Source: Platerodrilus igneus
Taxonomy: Eukaryota > Arthropoda > Insecta > Coleoptera > Lycidae
Direction of reading: 5' to 3'
Assembly (NCBI GenBank): GCA_036346225.1
Contig: JARFIW010001345.1
Coordinates: 434,001 to 498,000, forward strand
DNA length: 64,000 nt
The translations under genes and the position numbers were made by a program. This document shows positions 44,458 through 55,457 of the stretch, piece by piece (positions within the stretch are counted from its first letter, which is position 1; each line of letters opens with the position of its first letter). A model generated the notes under the pieces. The model was not told where the DNA came from. It saw only the letters and a list, made by a program, of their open reading frames with translations, and did not search any database.

Positions 44458-46600
44458 TTACACGCGGTTATCATTGTCTAATCTCGCGACCCTTCCCGCG
44501 AATTCTTTTAAGGCTGTCCAGAACGCCTTCTGGTTAACCACTTCCCCGACTTCCTCTAGGCTCTTTGGCCATGTCAGACCTAGGATTGCTAGTTTGCTAT
44601 CAGCCAACCCTCGATTTCCCGCCTCAAGCGGGCAGTCGAAGAGCACGTGCTCTGCGCTTTCCGCGCCCTCACCGCATTCGCAGCGGTCGCTGTTGGTTAG
44701 TCCGAACCTTTGTAAATACGCCTTTAGGGCGCCGTGCCCTGTTATCAACTGCACCATTTTGTGATCGAGCTTGACCTCGATCCTACCTCTAGCTTTTATG
44801 CTCGGTATGAATTTGTGGGTCAACCAAACCGTGGCAGCGTTGTTCCACCTCTCTTCCTATTGTCGAATTGATTTTTCGCGCAGCTATCTTTTGATTAAAG
44901 ACCTCGGTATCGACGAATGTGATATTCGAAAGTCGCCCGTCGCGGCCTCTTTAGCTAATTCGTCAGCCCTATCGTTTCCTACGTTACCATTGTGCGACCT
45001 GACCCAACAGAACTTTAAACGTCGAAACTCGAGCGCCGTACGCGCTATCCTCCAGACGTCCGCTTGGAGATCTGTCGAGGTGTTCATGTTTGTTAAACCC
45101 GTTAGCGCCGATTTACTATCACTGATTATATAATACTCGTCTCGGCCCGTATGGTTTATTACGTAATCGATAGCCTCTCGTATGGCTACCAATTCGCACT
45201 GAAAGATAGTGCACCAGTTCGCGAGTTTGGTTTGAAACCGAAACACCTCCCTTTCCTGCTTATACACGACAAACGCCACGCCTGCTTGCCCATCGTCCAT
45301 ACGTGAACCGTCCGTATAAATTCTGATACCCATCGCGTCCTCATCACCTTCGACAAACTCGATCCCTCTAATATCAGCCGGGTGCCACAACTCAGATACA
45401 ACGATCTTTCTTGCAATTTCCCTATTACCAAGATTAAGATCTTCGATAATTTCGCGCCCTTTTCCTATATTTATTAATCGTCTATCTCTAAACTCCCTAA
45501 CGACATATTCGATAGGGAGAGTCCTACTGATCACCAGGACAACCTCCGTGGAGGTGGTCCTGTACGCCCTCGCCGCTTTTACCGCGGTTATGCGTTGTAC
45601 GCTCGTCAATTGACGCATCTCCCGGACTTTACAACCTTCTGCCCATACAGAAGCTGCGTACAGTATTGCCGGCTTAATTGCTCCGGCATAAACCGTCCTC
45701 AGCGATTCGCCCCTGAAACCCCACTTTATTTTAGCCGCCGCCATCATTTTATTTGATATTTCGCCGCCCTTACTTTTTACGTATTGTACGTGCGCTTTCC
45801 AATTTAATTTATTGTCGATCTTGACGCCGAGGTAGGTAATACAATCTTTAAACGGATTTTCTCCTCCTAGCTCTAACCTAGGAGGTCTCTGTCCTGCTTT
45901 CGTGCCGAAATAAAGCGCCTCTGACTTCGCCGTGTTAAATTTTAATTTTACCGCCTGCGACCATTCGTGTAATTTATTAAGCGCCTCGTTCGGTTTTGTG
46001 CGCATATCCATTAACAATCTCGATCTTACAATTAAAAGTGTGTCATCTGCAAACCCAACGATTGAGCATCCTGCGGGCAACTTGACCCTAAAGATGCTCT
46101 CATACAACAACTTCCAAAATGTGGGACCAGAACATGACCCTTGCGGGCATCACCTTTCCACCTCACGCGACAGAACTTCACCCGGAATTTCAACCTGTGC
46201 CAATCGCCCCGAGAAATAGCTCTTGACCAAAGACATCAAGTTTCGCGGACAACCCCTACGATCTAACTCGCAAACGATTAATGGCCACCAGGCAGCATCA
46301 AATGCTCCTGAAATGTCCAAAGCAACAACGACACAGTACTCTTTAGCATCTCTTGCCTGCTTAATTTCCCCGACAACAAACTCTAACGCGTCGATAGTCG
46401 ACTTGCCCTCCACGAAACCAAACTGTCGGTTATTAAAACCGCCGCTGTCTCGCACTAGGTGCTCAACACGCGTAGTCATAACGCGATCTAAAACTTTCCC
46501 CAGCACCGGTAGCAAGCTAATTGGACGATAGCTGCCCGGATCTGATGCATCCGCCTTTACCTTTCCCGAGATTTAGTTGCGCGAATTTAACCTTCTTGCT
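44458..46600 (-). pseudogene. LINE ORF2: RT, RNase H and CCHC, three stops
   Basis: One uninterrupted frame phase from about 46580 down to 44458, broken only by stops at 46150-46152 (TGA), 44884-44886 (TAG) and 44857-44859 (TAG). RT motifs: SDPGSYRPISLLPVLGKVLD, QFGFVEGKSTIDAL, VVALDISGAFDAAWWP, CPQGS (the TGA replaces the preceding Gly codon) and the catalytic FADDTLL. RNase H follows with IYTDGSRMDDGQAG, CELVAIREA, ISDSKSALTGL and NDRADELAKEA, all four acids present. The C-terminus has CECGEGAESAEHVLFDC, the CCHC finger. The apurinic endonuclease domain is absent. Confidence 0.88.
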
Positions 46601-46622
46601 TCTTATGGACTTTGTTTTATCT

Positions 46623-48026
46623 TCACAGTCCATAATCGATGTTTCGTGTGATTGCGTTCTTCAGACGCTGCATCGTGGGGCATCTACTCGACTTGGCGTC
46701 GTGGCGCGTATCGACCTTCGCGCCACCGCCAGTTCTGTCGTTTGCCCTGGCGCAAACCACACAGCAGGGGACTGCCTTCCGGCAATTCTTGAATTCATGC
46801 CCGACCTCGGCACAGTTACCGCACCACTGTACCTTCTCCCTGCATTCCATCGATCGATGGCCGTACTCGTAGCACCGATAACACTGGGTCATCGAGAAGT
46901 GGTCCCGGGCCCATACTTTTCGCCACCTGAGGTTAATAGCATCAGCTAATATACGCCCTCGAAGTGTGGGGGTCACTTCGAAGACTACGTTGGCGAAGGA
47001 ATCCCTAGGACCCTTTCCACCAAACCTGAACTTCTCTCTCAGGTGGTCTTCTAGCTTCAAATCGCCGAAGCGGGGATTCTGGCTCGCAATCAACCGCACG
47101 AGCTCTTCAGCCTTCATACCCGCTTCGACCCCCGGAAGAACGACCCGTGGACGTTTCTTCTCGATGGTCTGCGCCACGAGTTCCTTGCAGTTCCCGCCAA
47201 CCTTCAACTGCAGCTTCTTGGCGTCGTCGCGGCCTGCGCACTCCACAACGACACCGCCCCGACGCGTCCTACGAGCTCCGATAACAACAAACCCATCTCG
47301 AGCGGGATCGACCCTCTGCTTCAGGGTCGTCATCACGGCGTCCTTCTGTCCTGGCCTGGCGTCGACCCTAACTGCAAAAGTAGGCGTTGCACCCGCAGCA
47401 GCTGCAGCATACGACACCTTCCGCGGCATCGGCACCTCCTGGCCCCGGGAACACTGCTGCCCTGAAACAGAAGCAAACACCGCTGGATTTCCGCCGACAA
47501 CACCAGCTCTCCCAGGACTATCTAGGCAAAGACGAAGCGCCCTAACCATACCTATAAGTTGGTTCGTAACGTCGCGGATATCATCCACGGCGTGCCGAAC
47601 CATCTTCCTGTCCTCAACGACGATAGTGGCGGAGGTCGTCGGCACCTTCCCATAGACGGCAGCGTGCGCCTTCCTCACCCTGAACTTCAAGAGCTCCAGC
47701 TCATCGAGGTCGCTAGCATCAACGCTAACGTTGCTGCTAGTCGACATCCTGCGCTGGGCTCTCGAAGTAGAGGGCAATTCTGGCGCCGCAACCACCGCGG
47801 GGGGCCCCGACTCCCCCGTCACGACCGCCGCAAACACAGGCTCCTCTACCTCCTCCTGAATCGCTAACATAACATCCTTTAACACTACCTTCAGCTGTTT
47901 CCCCCCAACAGCGCCCTCAGCCTCCGACCTAGCAGACTCCGACCGATCTTCCCTCTTCCTCCTGGGCAGCGGCTCCTCATCGCGGTGGACCACCATGCTG
48001 ACAAAACTAACCACAAAGAATGACAC
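46623..48026 (-). CDS. LINE ORF1, Gag-like RNA-binding protein
   Basis: A clean 467-codon frame. ORF1 proteins of this group coat the element RNA and guide the particle to the nucleus. The N-terminal third is charged and low-complexity (Glu/Arg/Ser-rich). A middle part (about 205-375) with AVMTTLKQRVDP and GFVVIGARRTRRGGVVVEC resembles the RRM-like fold of R1-group ORF1. Three zinc knuckles follow: CX2CX4HX4C at 382-395, CX2CX4HX4C at 402-415, and a long third one ending HX6C at 422-449. The start could also be the Met at residue 11. The ORF is intact although ORF2 beside it is broken. The stop is only about 20-60 bases from the RT remnant, because of the deletion. Confidence 0.88.
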   Translation of the reverse strand: MSFFVVSFVSMVVHRDEEPLPRRKREDRSESARSEAEGAVGGKQLKVVLKDVMLAIQEEVEEPVFAAVVTGESGPPAVVAAPELPSTSRAQRRMSTSSNVSVDASDLDELELLKFRVRKAHAAVYGKVPTTSATIVVEDRKMVRHAVDDIRDVTNQLIGMVRALRLCLDSPGRAGVVGGNPAVFASVSGQQCSRGQEVPMPRKVSYAAAAAGATPTFAVRVDARPGQKDAVMTTLKQRVDPARDGFVVIGARRTRRGGVVVECAGRDDAKKLQLKVGGNCKELVAQTIEKKRPRVVLPGVEAGMKAEELVRLIASQNPRFGDLKLEDHLREKFRFGGKGPRDSFANVVFEVTPTLRGRILADAINLRWRKVWARDHFSMTQCYRCYEYGHRSMECREKVQWCGNCAEVGHEFKNCRKAVPCCVVCARANDRTGGGAKVDTRHDAKSSRCPTMQRLKNAITRNIDYGL

Positions 48027-49119
48027 CTAAAACGCAGCTCAAAAACGACTTGACCGTTACGACGCTAAAAGAGCGACGCTAGAAGAACGCAAAACGTTGG
48101 TCCAATAAAAATGTTTTGTTTAAAGGTGAACCGTAAACAACCTTGTATTTATTAAAACTTCAAACCGCCCACTTAAATATCAAATTTTACCAAAAATACA
48201 ACAAGCACTAAGCGTCAAAATATCAACTAGAATCAAATAAATTCCCTAACGCAATAAAAATATCTCGATTCAAAATGTACCGTAAAGAACACTATTTATT
48301 TATTTTAAATTTTTAAACCGCCAAATCAAATTTAAATAAACTAATTACTTCAAAATATTAAAATATCTAATTTATAAATAACAACACTTTATTTTTAAAT
48401 GTGTAATTAACAAAATAAGGTCGAACGCAATCGGAATGTGGTAACCGGAAATGACCTTTCACTTAATCGCTTGGTAACTAGCACAACTCGTAACTGTTAC
48501 ACCGTTTAATTACACCAAAATCGATTTTAAAGGAACTTTTAAATACGCGTGTACTTAAATTACGGAAAATTAATATTAAAATTGTTTTAAAATTTCTAGT
48601 TTTTAAGATATTTATTTGATTTAAAAAGGCTTAGATTTTTGTTTTTTGGTTATTATTTTATTATACGCGCACTATAAAAAATTCACACACTTTTTGGTTG
48701 TTTTACCCGGTTTTTTACTCGATTTACGAGGTTTTTATTTTAAATTTATTATTAAAAATGCCTTTTTAAGTTATTTCGAAATTATTTTTGAATATTAGTT
48801 TAGTAGACCTTTGTTTTATTAACCCGAAATTTATTTAGCTTATTTTAAAACGCGGATTTAGTTTAAATTACAAAGAAAACGCGATTTATTTAGTTTTTAT
48901 TTAGTTTAAATTCTGTTTTAAAATTTTTATTTTACTGCCCTGTATTTAAAATTTGATGGCACACAATTATAAAAATAAAACACAATAAAAAGCAAAGCTT
49001 CAAATAAATTAATACAACAATAAATAATAAAAACCCTAGATAAAAACTTACTGTTATTGCTGAAGCGGGAGCTCTGCAAAAACACGTCCGCTCGCTTCAA
49101 GCGGCAACTGGAAAGTCAC
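48027..49119 (-). other. 5' UTR / promoter region of the LINE
   Basis: 1.1 kb of AT-rich DNA with no ORF. Its outer end (49060-49119) is GC-richer and contains GAAGCG...CGCTTC inverted pieces. Taken as 5' UTR because it lies between ORF1 and the right target duplication. Confidence 0.6.
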
Positions 49120-49440
49120 GGACCATCGGCAGCCGGAAATTCAGATGTTGAAAAGGCAATGGAAGTATGTGTTTAGATGTGTGTGTGTGTATTTCTGTAT
49201 GTGTGTGTGTGTGTGTGAGAGAGAGAAAGAGAAAGAGAGAGTTGTGTGTATGTGTGTTGTGTGTGATGTTGGTATCCGTGTTACGTTCCCCCTTTAGGAC
49301 TAGGACCATCGGAAGCCGGATATCCCAATCTTCAAAGAGGAACGCTCGACAGATGTTGCCTTATCAGTCTGGACCATCGGCAGCCGGAAATCCAGATGTT
49401 GAAAAGGCAATGTAAGTGTGTGAATAGTGTTTTGTGTTTG
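49120..49440. repeat. Satellite units right of the LINE, with empty target site
   Basis: GGACCATCGGCAGCCGGAAA followed by CAGATGTTGAAAAGGCAATG occurs at 49120 and 49373, a period of about 253. Between lie a GT/GA microsatellite (49178-49240), GTTACGTTCCCCC and a related GGACCATCGGAAGCCGGATA (49305). The second copy (49358-49412) is not interrupted and shows the target before insertion. Confidence 0.8.
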
Positions 49441-51620
49441 CACAGTGCATAAGAGGTGTTTTGTGTGTTTGTGTGTGTGTGTGTGTGTGAAGTGTGTTTG
49501 AAATGTTAATTTGTGTTTATGTTTGCCCAGGTTACTAAAAGGTTGGATTGAATTAGTATAATTTTGTACATGTTTGAACTTATACTATTACATAAATAAA
49601 AAATTAGGTTCTTTCAGAGGAAAGGATTTGTTTGCTGTATTGTTTGCCTCTGGTATGTGTAAGTTCTTAAAATTTAGTGTTTGTTAAAAAGAAAAGAAAT
49701 TCCCTATTCAACTACTTAAAATTAACTTATACTATCACTTAAAATTAACTTATACTACTACAGTGTGCACTATTTCGGAATTCAAAAGTAGAATTCAGAA
49801 AATTTGGAATAAATTTCAACCGGGGTACTGCAAAACATTAGTTGGTACAATGCCAAAGAGAATTAATGCAGTTTTAAAACGAAAAGGCGATTGTGCACAG
49901 TGGTAACTCCTACAAATTGTTCAAAAAAATTTGGTCCAATTATTAAGCGCCAGACACTTTTTCATTTTTGTCTATATTTTATAATTGCTGTGGCTGATAT
50001 AAGTATTAGATATTGTTGATTTGATTGATAAAAATATATTATCAAATAAGCATAATCGTTCTTGTGAAATTATGAAATTCAAATAAATGCTAATTCAACA
50101 AAATAACAGTGTGCTGAATATTTTCTTTGGTCCAATTCATATGCGACTGTTCTCGTATACTTATAGAATGTTTTACGCCCATACTCACGAAGTCAGTAAG
50201 TCATTGCTTTTCATACAATAAGCTAGCAAATATCCTTCTGCTATAACACAGTTGTATATACTATAAACATGACAGTCTTATGTTCATAATTACCTGCAAG
50301 CAGCAAAGTTAAAACCACACCAGACAGATGATATCTCACGCAATCAATGCTGCAGGAATTGTAGTTAAGTTTACGATACGGATGTTTATTCAATAACAAT
50401 CCTATAACATTATCAGGAGCACGCAACAGCCTACTTAACTCAAATCGGTCAGTAATAATGGACGAAGCAATTACCAACATGTAGCAACGTCGTTTGTAAA
50501 CCTTAGCATGATTGATCACATGGTTTGCGACACGGTTTGCATGTTTAAATATAAGAATAGTCGATTACAAATTATTTTTAAAATCTGTCACGAGATTTAT
50601 GTTCCTGGTATTTTAGCGACATTTATCAAATCCTTCCCTTAAATAGCATTTTCTTTCATGATGACAATGAATGCCGCTGTAGTTACTATTAGGAGAGGTT
50701 TACCGCATTCGTACTGTTTATTTCCTCGAAATATCGCGTTGCCACAGTTAAACTATAACAGTATGTCTTATCTCTGCGTGGTGGGTTAGATAGTGAGATT
50801 ACACGAGGGATTATCCTTACATATGGACTATCCTATGCTAATTCAACCACATTTAAACTAATCCATTTCTGTAACAATCCTTCCCATTGAATCTGCTTAC
50901 AAACGTCAGTGTACCCTTTAATACAAATCTTCTGTAATAGAATTACTTCCCTCAGCTATGATTTGGATGGGGTTAAGTTCTGAAGCTATAAACATCTATA
51001 CAATTATAAGCAGCTGGATTACAGTTGTACGACTAATTGCGTTGTTGTCATTGTGGTTGCATACATACTGTTGATTTCTATTAAATCGATTAATTAGTAA
51101 TAGGGTTTTGTTGCACATCGTCTTAAATTTGAAGTGAAGAGAAAGTTAGTACGTGGCGTAGACAAAACCAAGAATCAAAAAAGTCGTGCCTCTAAATAAA
51201 AACATATTAAGTATGAAAACTGTAAGTTACATTCGTAATATGAAGAACAAATGATTAACAATACCATTCTATATTTAGCAAATAACCGAAGATCCATATA
51301 ACGATTTATAACAATATAGTTCCCTGAGAAGCACTGCTATCACGTATATGACTGCTATTTCAGTAAACGATTAAAAATTCCTAGAATCTACAGATACAAT
51401 GTGATCTGTGTAAGATAACAAGAGCTGAGATAGGTATGAAAATCTCAAGCGGAGTTAAGTACTGTTTTCAGTATCAGAATTTCAATGTTTGAAAACATTT
51501 GAATATAATAAAGTAATCTGATTTGTTTCATGTAATTATTTGCATCCTTACAGACATAGTTACATAATCCATTAAATATACTTATCAAATGCGCAGGGTG
51601 CTTTAATCCCCCCCACCGCC
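49441..51620. other. Non-coding stretch
   Basis: AT-rich with a GT array (49466-49490) and a doubled TTAAAATTAACTTATACTA phrase (about 49716-49755). No gene recognised. Confidence 0.5.
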
Positions 51621-52212
51621 TGTCTTCTTAGATACGTGGAGATTCGTCGAACTCCGTGGGTTTAACCATAGGTATGAAAGAACATCAGCTTCTTCAAGTC
51701 ATTTACAGTGTTACATATTGAGTAAAATAATAATTCTTGATATTATCAGAGATCGTCTTCTTGCTAGAGATCCTTCGTATAATTCTACATACGGTCCGAT
51801 CAGTCCTTTTACTATAGTTCCGTGATCAAATAATCAAGTCGTAATTGGAGTAATAATTGTAGCCCTAGCCTGCATCAAAAATCAATCCGATTAACAACTA
51901 TTACTTGCGTCGCACACTTTTCCACTCAAAAGTTAGTTTTGCAATCATGTGCTTGCAGTCGACTATCTTGCTTAATAGTTTAATTCGAAAAGGAAAGGTT
52001 CGGGATCTGATCGAATCGGGGAGCATCAAACCGCCACTCCCAAGCCCCTTCTACTATTGGTTTGTCCGCAACGCATACCTTTAGATTATAACCACACTAG
52101 ATTCACCGACAGAGTGAACCGGGTTTAATTTAAATCATATATAATACAGATACGCGAACAGAGTACATTGGGTTGCCTAGCGTTATTTGTATCAGGAATT
52201 TATCCTGTTACA
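51621..52212 (-). repeat. 3' LTR of pol-deleted Gypsy
   Basis: Read on the minus strand it starts TGTAACAGG directly after a GTGGGGAGGGGTAG purine tract and runs to AAGAAGACA at 51621. The last 472 bp match 54986-55457. The true LTR could extend further left if the primer site at 53983-53994 marks the LTR end. Confidence 0.6.
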
Positions 52213-52226
52213 CTACCCCTCCCCAC
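52213..52226 (-). promoter_or_regulatory. Polypurine tract, minus strand
   Basis: GTGGGGAGGGGTAG followed by TGTAACA, in the correct place between the coding remnant and the 3' LTR. Confidence 0.6.
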
Positions 52227-52404
52227 ATGAGTAACTCATACAAATATTCAAGTCTTCCCGTCCGGAAAACGTCGCCCTTCGATTGAAAAAAGGGTTCCAC
52301 CAGGGTAATCCGGATACCAAGGTGCAAACCTGCCCTCAACAAAACACTAACTCTCCGTTCTACACTTTTGCTACTCTGGGGAATAACTATCTGCTAGGTC
52401 CAAC

Positions 52405-53382
52405 TTATGTGTCTGGCTTTATATCCATTACGTGCCATACGCCTATGTCTTTGCCTTGACTGTCCCCTAGTTTGTCTTCAAGCTCAGCCGATGTTAAAAC
52501 TTTCCCTTTCATGGCTCTGTATCAGATTAATGCCTTTCCATCAAAAACATCAGCAGCTCCCTTCAAAAGTTGCTGGTGAGTATAGCCTCTGGCTGTCCAT
52601 ACTTCCTCGATACGCTCTAGAAAAGCATTTACTCCTATATCCTGAGTATTTCCGGTAAATTTAACATTCCATGAACTAATGAGTTTTGAAAAAAATTGTC
52701 GGCCAATTGCTTCATTGGGAATGTCCGAATAAGTTTGCATAGGCTGAGGCTCTATAATCACTAATTTATCTGTTTGTGCTTCTAACTCTGTTGGTTGAGC
52801 GTTACTTATCGTAGGTATAATCGAAGTTCTTGGCTTTTGCAGTTTGGATGTTGTCGCAATGGGACTAGATTGCTTCCCTAGTTCTATAGTATGAGCCGCT
52901 TGTTTCTCTATATCGTCCTGAATCTGAGAGTTCATTTGTGAATTTACAAAAGTTTCCATATCATTGTGAAACATAACTTCTGCATCAATTTCTCCTAGCA
53001 TGTCCAAGAATTCAAGGCATTTGCAGTTTAAAATATTATATTTCTCTGGTAAATCTTCGGGGATTTCAACATAATCTAACCAACCAAAATGAAGCAATTT
53101 GGCTTTCAACCGCTTGTACACCAACTTGGATGGTTTGTTCGTAAAATCAAGAATAGGGTCTCGTAATGTTTCTAATACTTTTCCACAAAATTCCATCAAT
53201 TCGTTGATGTCTAATTTTAATTCTGAATACATGTCCACTACTTTAGGATCAATTTTTTCTTGAGAAACCATTGTTCTCGGCAATTTCCTTTTTAATTCTG
53301 CTTGCATTTCGGTACAATGTTTACCTCTATTCGCCAACTCCCAGGACAATTCCTGTGTCGAAAGACAATTAATCCACGCCAT
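52405..53382 (-). pseudogene. gag: Gag fused in frame to integrase tail
   Basis: 286 open codons (53382-52525), one TGA, then 39 more codons in the same frame to a TAA at 52405-52407. The N-terminus (LSTQELSWELANRGKHCTEM) resembles the SAP-like start of some insect Gypsy Gags. The middle is Glu/Gln-rich, and the end has the capsid block WNVKFTGNTQDIGVNAFLER, then GAADVFDGKALI. The TGA falls where a Trp is conserved (ALIWYR), and YRAMKG continues the capsid. Within about 10 codons the sequence becomes GKDIGVWHVMDIKPDT, which is an integrase C-terminus like that at 1-390. An internal deletion thus joined gag to the end of pol. Confidence 0.75.
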
Positions 53383-53516
53383 ATAATTTTAATAAATGTC
53401 TTCAAAATAATAATTGGACGCAATTTGCAACAAATGTTTATTTAAGAAATCTTTGAAATTCAACTGTCGAGTACAATTCTCATAAAAGATTTTTTTTTCT
53501 TTTACCAAAAAAATTT

Positions 53517-53747
53517 CTACAGTAAAAAAACCTTATTGAATTCTTCCTTTAGGAATGCAAAAACTTCATAAATTGCCAAAGTAACAATTACAAACAGGGA
53601 AATTTGAAGAACAGGAGGTCTAACCTTTTTGAAATTTTTCGGACGATCCCTATTAGCACCGAGGACAATCTTCAGTTTCTGTTGGTTTATGATAGCGCTC
53701 CCCAAATCTCTTTTTGAGGGATCAGAGGTGCTACCGTAAATCGCCAA
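53517..53747 (-). CDS. Unidentified 76-codon ORF upstream of gag
   Basis: Not recognised. It has a hydrophobic segment (LQISLFVIVTLAIYEVFAFL, about residues 47-66) that could span a membrane, after a basic stretch (NRDRPKNFKKVRPP). It lies in the leader of the element, between the primer-site-like motifs and gag. It could be a chance frame. Confidence 0.2.
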   Translation of the reverse strand: MAIYGSTSDPSKRDLGSAIINQQKLKIVLGANRDRPKNFKKVRPPVLQISLFVIVTLAIYEVFAFLKEEFNKVFLL

Positions 53748-53982
53748 CAGTCACTACGCTACCTACGCGACCTTAAAATATGAAAAAAATAAATTAGCAA
53801 ATCATTCAAATGCATAAAATGTAAATATATGTAGTTAATGTTTATGTATTATTGCAATCGGTGTAGTTGATAAGCTGTTCGACTTGCTTTATGTATCTAC
53901 TACTTTAATTAAAATTAAAAAAATTCTTTAGTTCAGTTTTACAACCAACAGTCCAGTATTGTTTAAGCTAAAAAATTTAAAC

Positions 53983-54060
53983 GGTTGGGCGCCACTTGTA
54001 GCTTTGCCTATAGGACATAAAAAAAGAAGGGACGGAGTGCGTCACTTATGACTTTGTCCT
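53983..54060 (-). repeat. Primer-site-like modules in pol-deleted Gypsy
   Basis: Minus strand: CAAAGCTACAAG then TGGCGCCCAACCGT (ending at 53982), preceded about 50 bases upstream by CAAAGTCATAAG then TGACGCACTCCGT. Both have the same LTR-end/primer-site order, so the module is duplicated. The first is close to the intact primer site at 37346. Confidence 0.5.
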
Positions 54061-54985
54061 CGTAACACTCTACAATGCAAGCTAACAAAATACAGGTGAG
54101 CCAACTGAATCTGACTTCAGCTAGATCACTCACACCATTATTAAAAACTTCAGAGAACATGAGATACTTACTACCATATCTTCAGGGTTGGTTTGACCTG
54201 TTTTGCTTAGCAATACTGAATAATTGGTTATAATTTTGTTTATTAAAGTGTCAATCAGTCTACCAAATATAACGATCGATGTCGGTTAACCAATTTATAT
54301 TAAATCTTCATCAAATTTTTATATATATGTACAAAAAATTTCTGATTCTCTAAAAGGAAAATATTTACAATTGCTATATACAAAATATTTACATGAAAGG
54401 ATCGATTGAACAAGAAGTAGCAATTAAATGTTACAAAATTATAACCGGTGATAGTAAGGAGCTCTGTACCAAAACACGGTGTATTAATAAATTTCAATTC
54501 CGGCAGTGCATGGGTTTGACTTTAAATAGCACTGCAATCATGCAAGAATTCTTAGCAAAAGTAAGATCTAAACAGAATCGACTTATTATAAAAATTTTAA
54601 TTGATTGTGTTAATTTAGGGTTAGAATATGTAATCATGTTTAATAATAAAGAAACAAAGGTATGAGCATTAAATGTTGATTATTTAAAATGACTACCAAA
54701 AAATTAGTTTACTAAAAATTTTTAGGTTAAACTACAATTATGAATAACTTCGAGGACTAAGAAAATAAACTTAACACTATTGTCACGTCGTTGAACTAGA
54801 TTAACGTTATCAATAAATACCTTCAGTTTACGTCTCAACGAAAACAAACATCTGGCGGTCACACATACGTCACTTCACTGGATCCTTGGAGGCCCCGCTG
54901 AGGGAGTTCATAAACCTGACTGCTTATGAAATTCAGCCAAAATTACAGACGTCCTAAAATGTGGTATAACCGCTGCAGCTAAAAC

Positions 54986-55457
54986 TGTTTTCTTAGATAG
55001 GTAGAGATTCGCCGAACTCCGTGGGTTTAACCATAGGTATGAAAGAACATCAGCTTCTTCAAGTCATTTACAGTGTTACATATTGAGTAAAATAATAATT
55101 CTTGATATTAACAGAGATCGTCTTCTTGCTAGAGATCGTGCGTGTAATTTTACATACGGTTCGATCAATCCTTTTATTATAGTTCCGTGATCAAATAATC
55201 AAGTCGTATTTGGAGTAATATTTGTAGCCCTAGCCTGCATCATAAATCAAACCGATTAACAACTATTATTTGGTTCGCACACTTTTCCACTCAAAAGTTA
55301 GTTTTGCAATCATGTGCTTGCAGTCAACTATCTTGCTTAATAGTTTAATTCGAAAAGGATTGGTTCGGGATCCGATTGAATCGAGGAGCATCAAACCGCC
55401 ACTCCCAAGCCCCTTCTACTATTGGTTTGTTCCGCAACGCATACCTTTAGATTATAA
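54986..55457 (-). repeat. 5' LTR of pol-deleted Gypsy (truncated)
   Basis: 472 bp matching 51621-52092. Similarity ends abruptly at TTATAA (55457). The region between this LTR and gag (53748-54985) has no recognised gene; a 90-codon plus-strand frame at 54393-54665 has no motif. Confidence 0.65.

Larger units (their letters stand above)
43142..49119 (-). mobile_element. R1-group LINE with target-site duplication, internally deleted
   Basis: A 5.98 kb non-LTR retrotransposon on the minus strand, bounded by a perfect 12-bp direct repeat GGACCATCGGCA (43130-43141 and 49120-49131). Order: 5' UTR (49119-48027), ORF1, ORF2, 3' UTR (44457-43142). The 3' end lacks a poly(A) tail. The coding part is clearly GC-richer than its surroundings. 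The endonuclease domain and RT N-terminus are deleted between ORF1 and ORF2. The flanking satellite at 49120-49412 carries an uninterrupted copy of the target, which confirms the borders. The family is R1/LOA-like by ORF1 knuckles, RT, RNase H and the C-terminal CCHC. Confidence 0.85.
51621..55457 (-). mobile_element. Pol-deleted Gypsy derivative
   Basis: A minus-strand LTR element. A 472-bp stretch is repeated in direct orientation (51621-52092 and 54986-55457) with few differences. Between them lie a gag ORF fused to the integrase tail, primer-site-like motifs (53983-54060) and a polypurine tract (52226-52213). Protease, RT, RNase H and most of integrase are missing. The left LTR extends to 52212; the right one lacks the matching last 120 bases, so the 5' end of the element is truncated. 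Confidence 0.65.

Noticed and set aside
44279..44774. Plus-strand ORFs over the LINE ORF2 C-terminus
   Set aside because: Antisense to RNase H/CCHC coding sequence; no motif of their own.
46966..47655. 229-codon plus-strand ORF
   Set aside because: It lies wholly opposite the LINE ORF1, which has zinc knuckles and the expected layout; the plus frame has no motif and arises from GC-rich codon use on the other strand.
49097..49415. ORFs of Thr/His or Val/Cys repeats
   Set aside because: They translate the GT microsatellite of the satellite unit.
51621..55457. Host segmental duplication instead of LTRs for the 472-bp direct repeat
   Set aside because: A gag-integrase remnant and a polypurine tract with TGTAACA lie between and beside the repeats in LTR order; duplication of host DNA explains this less well.
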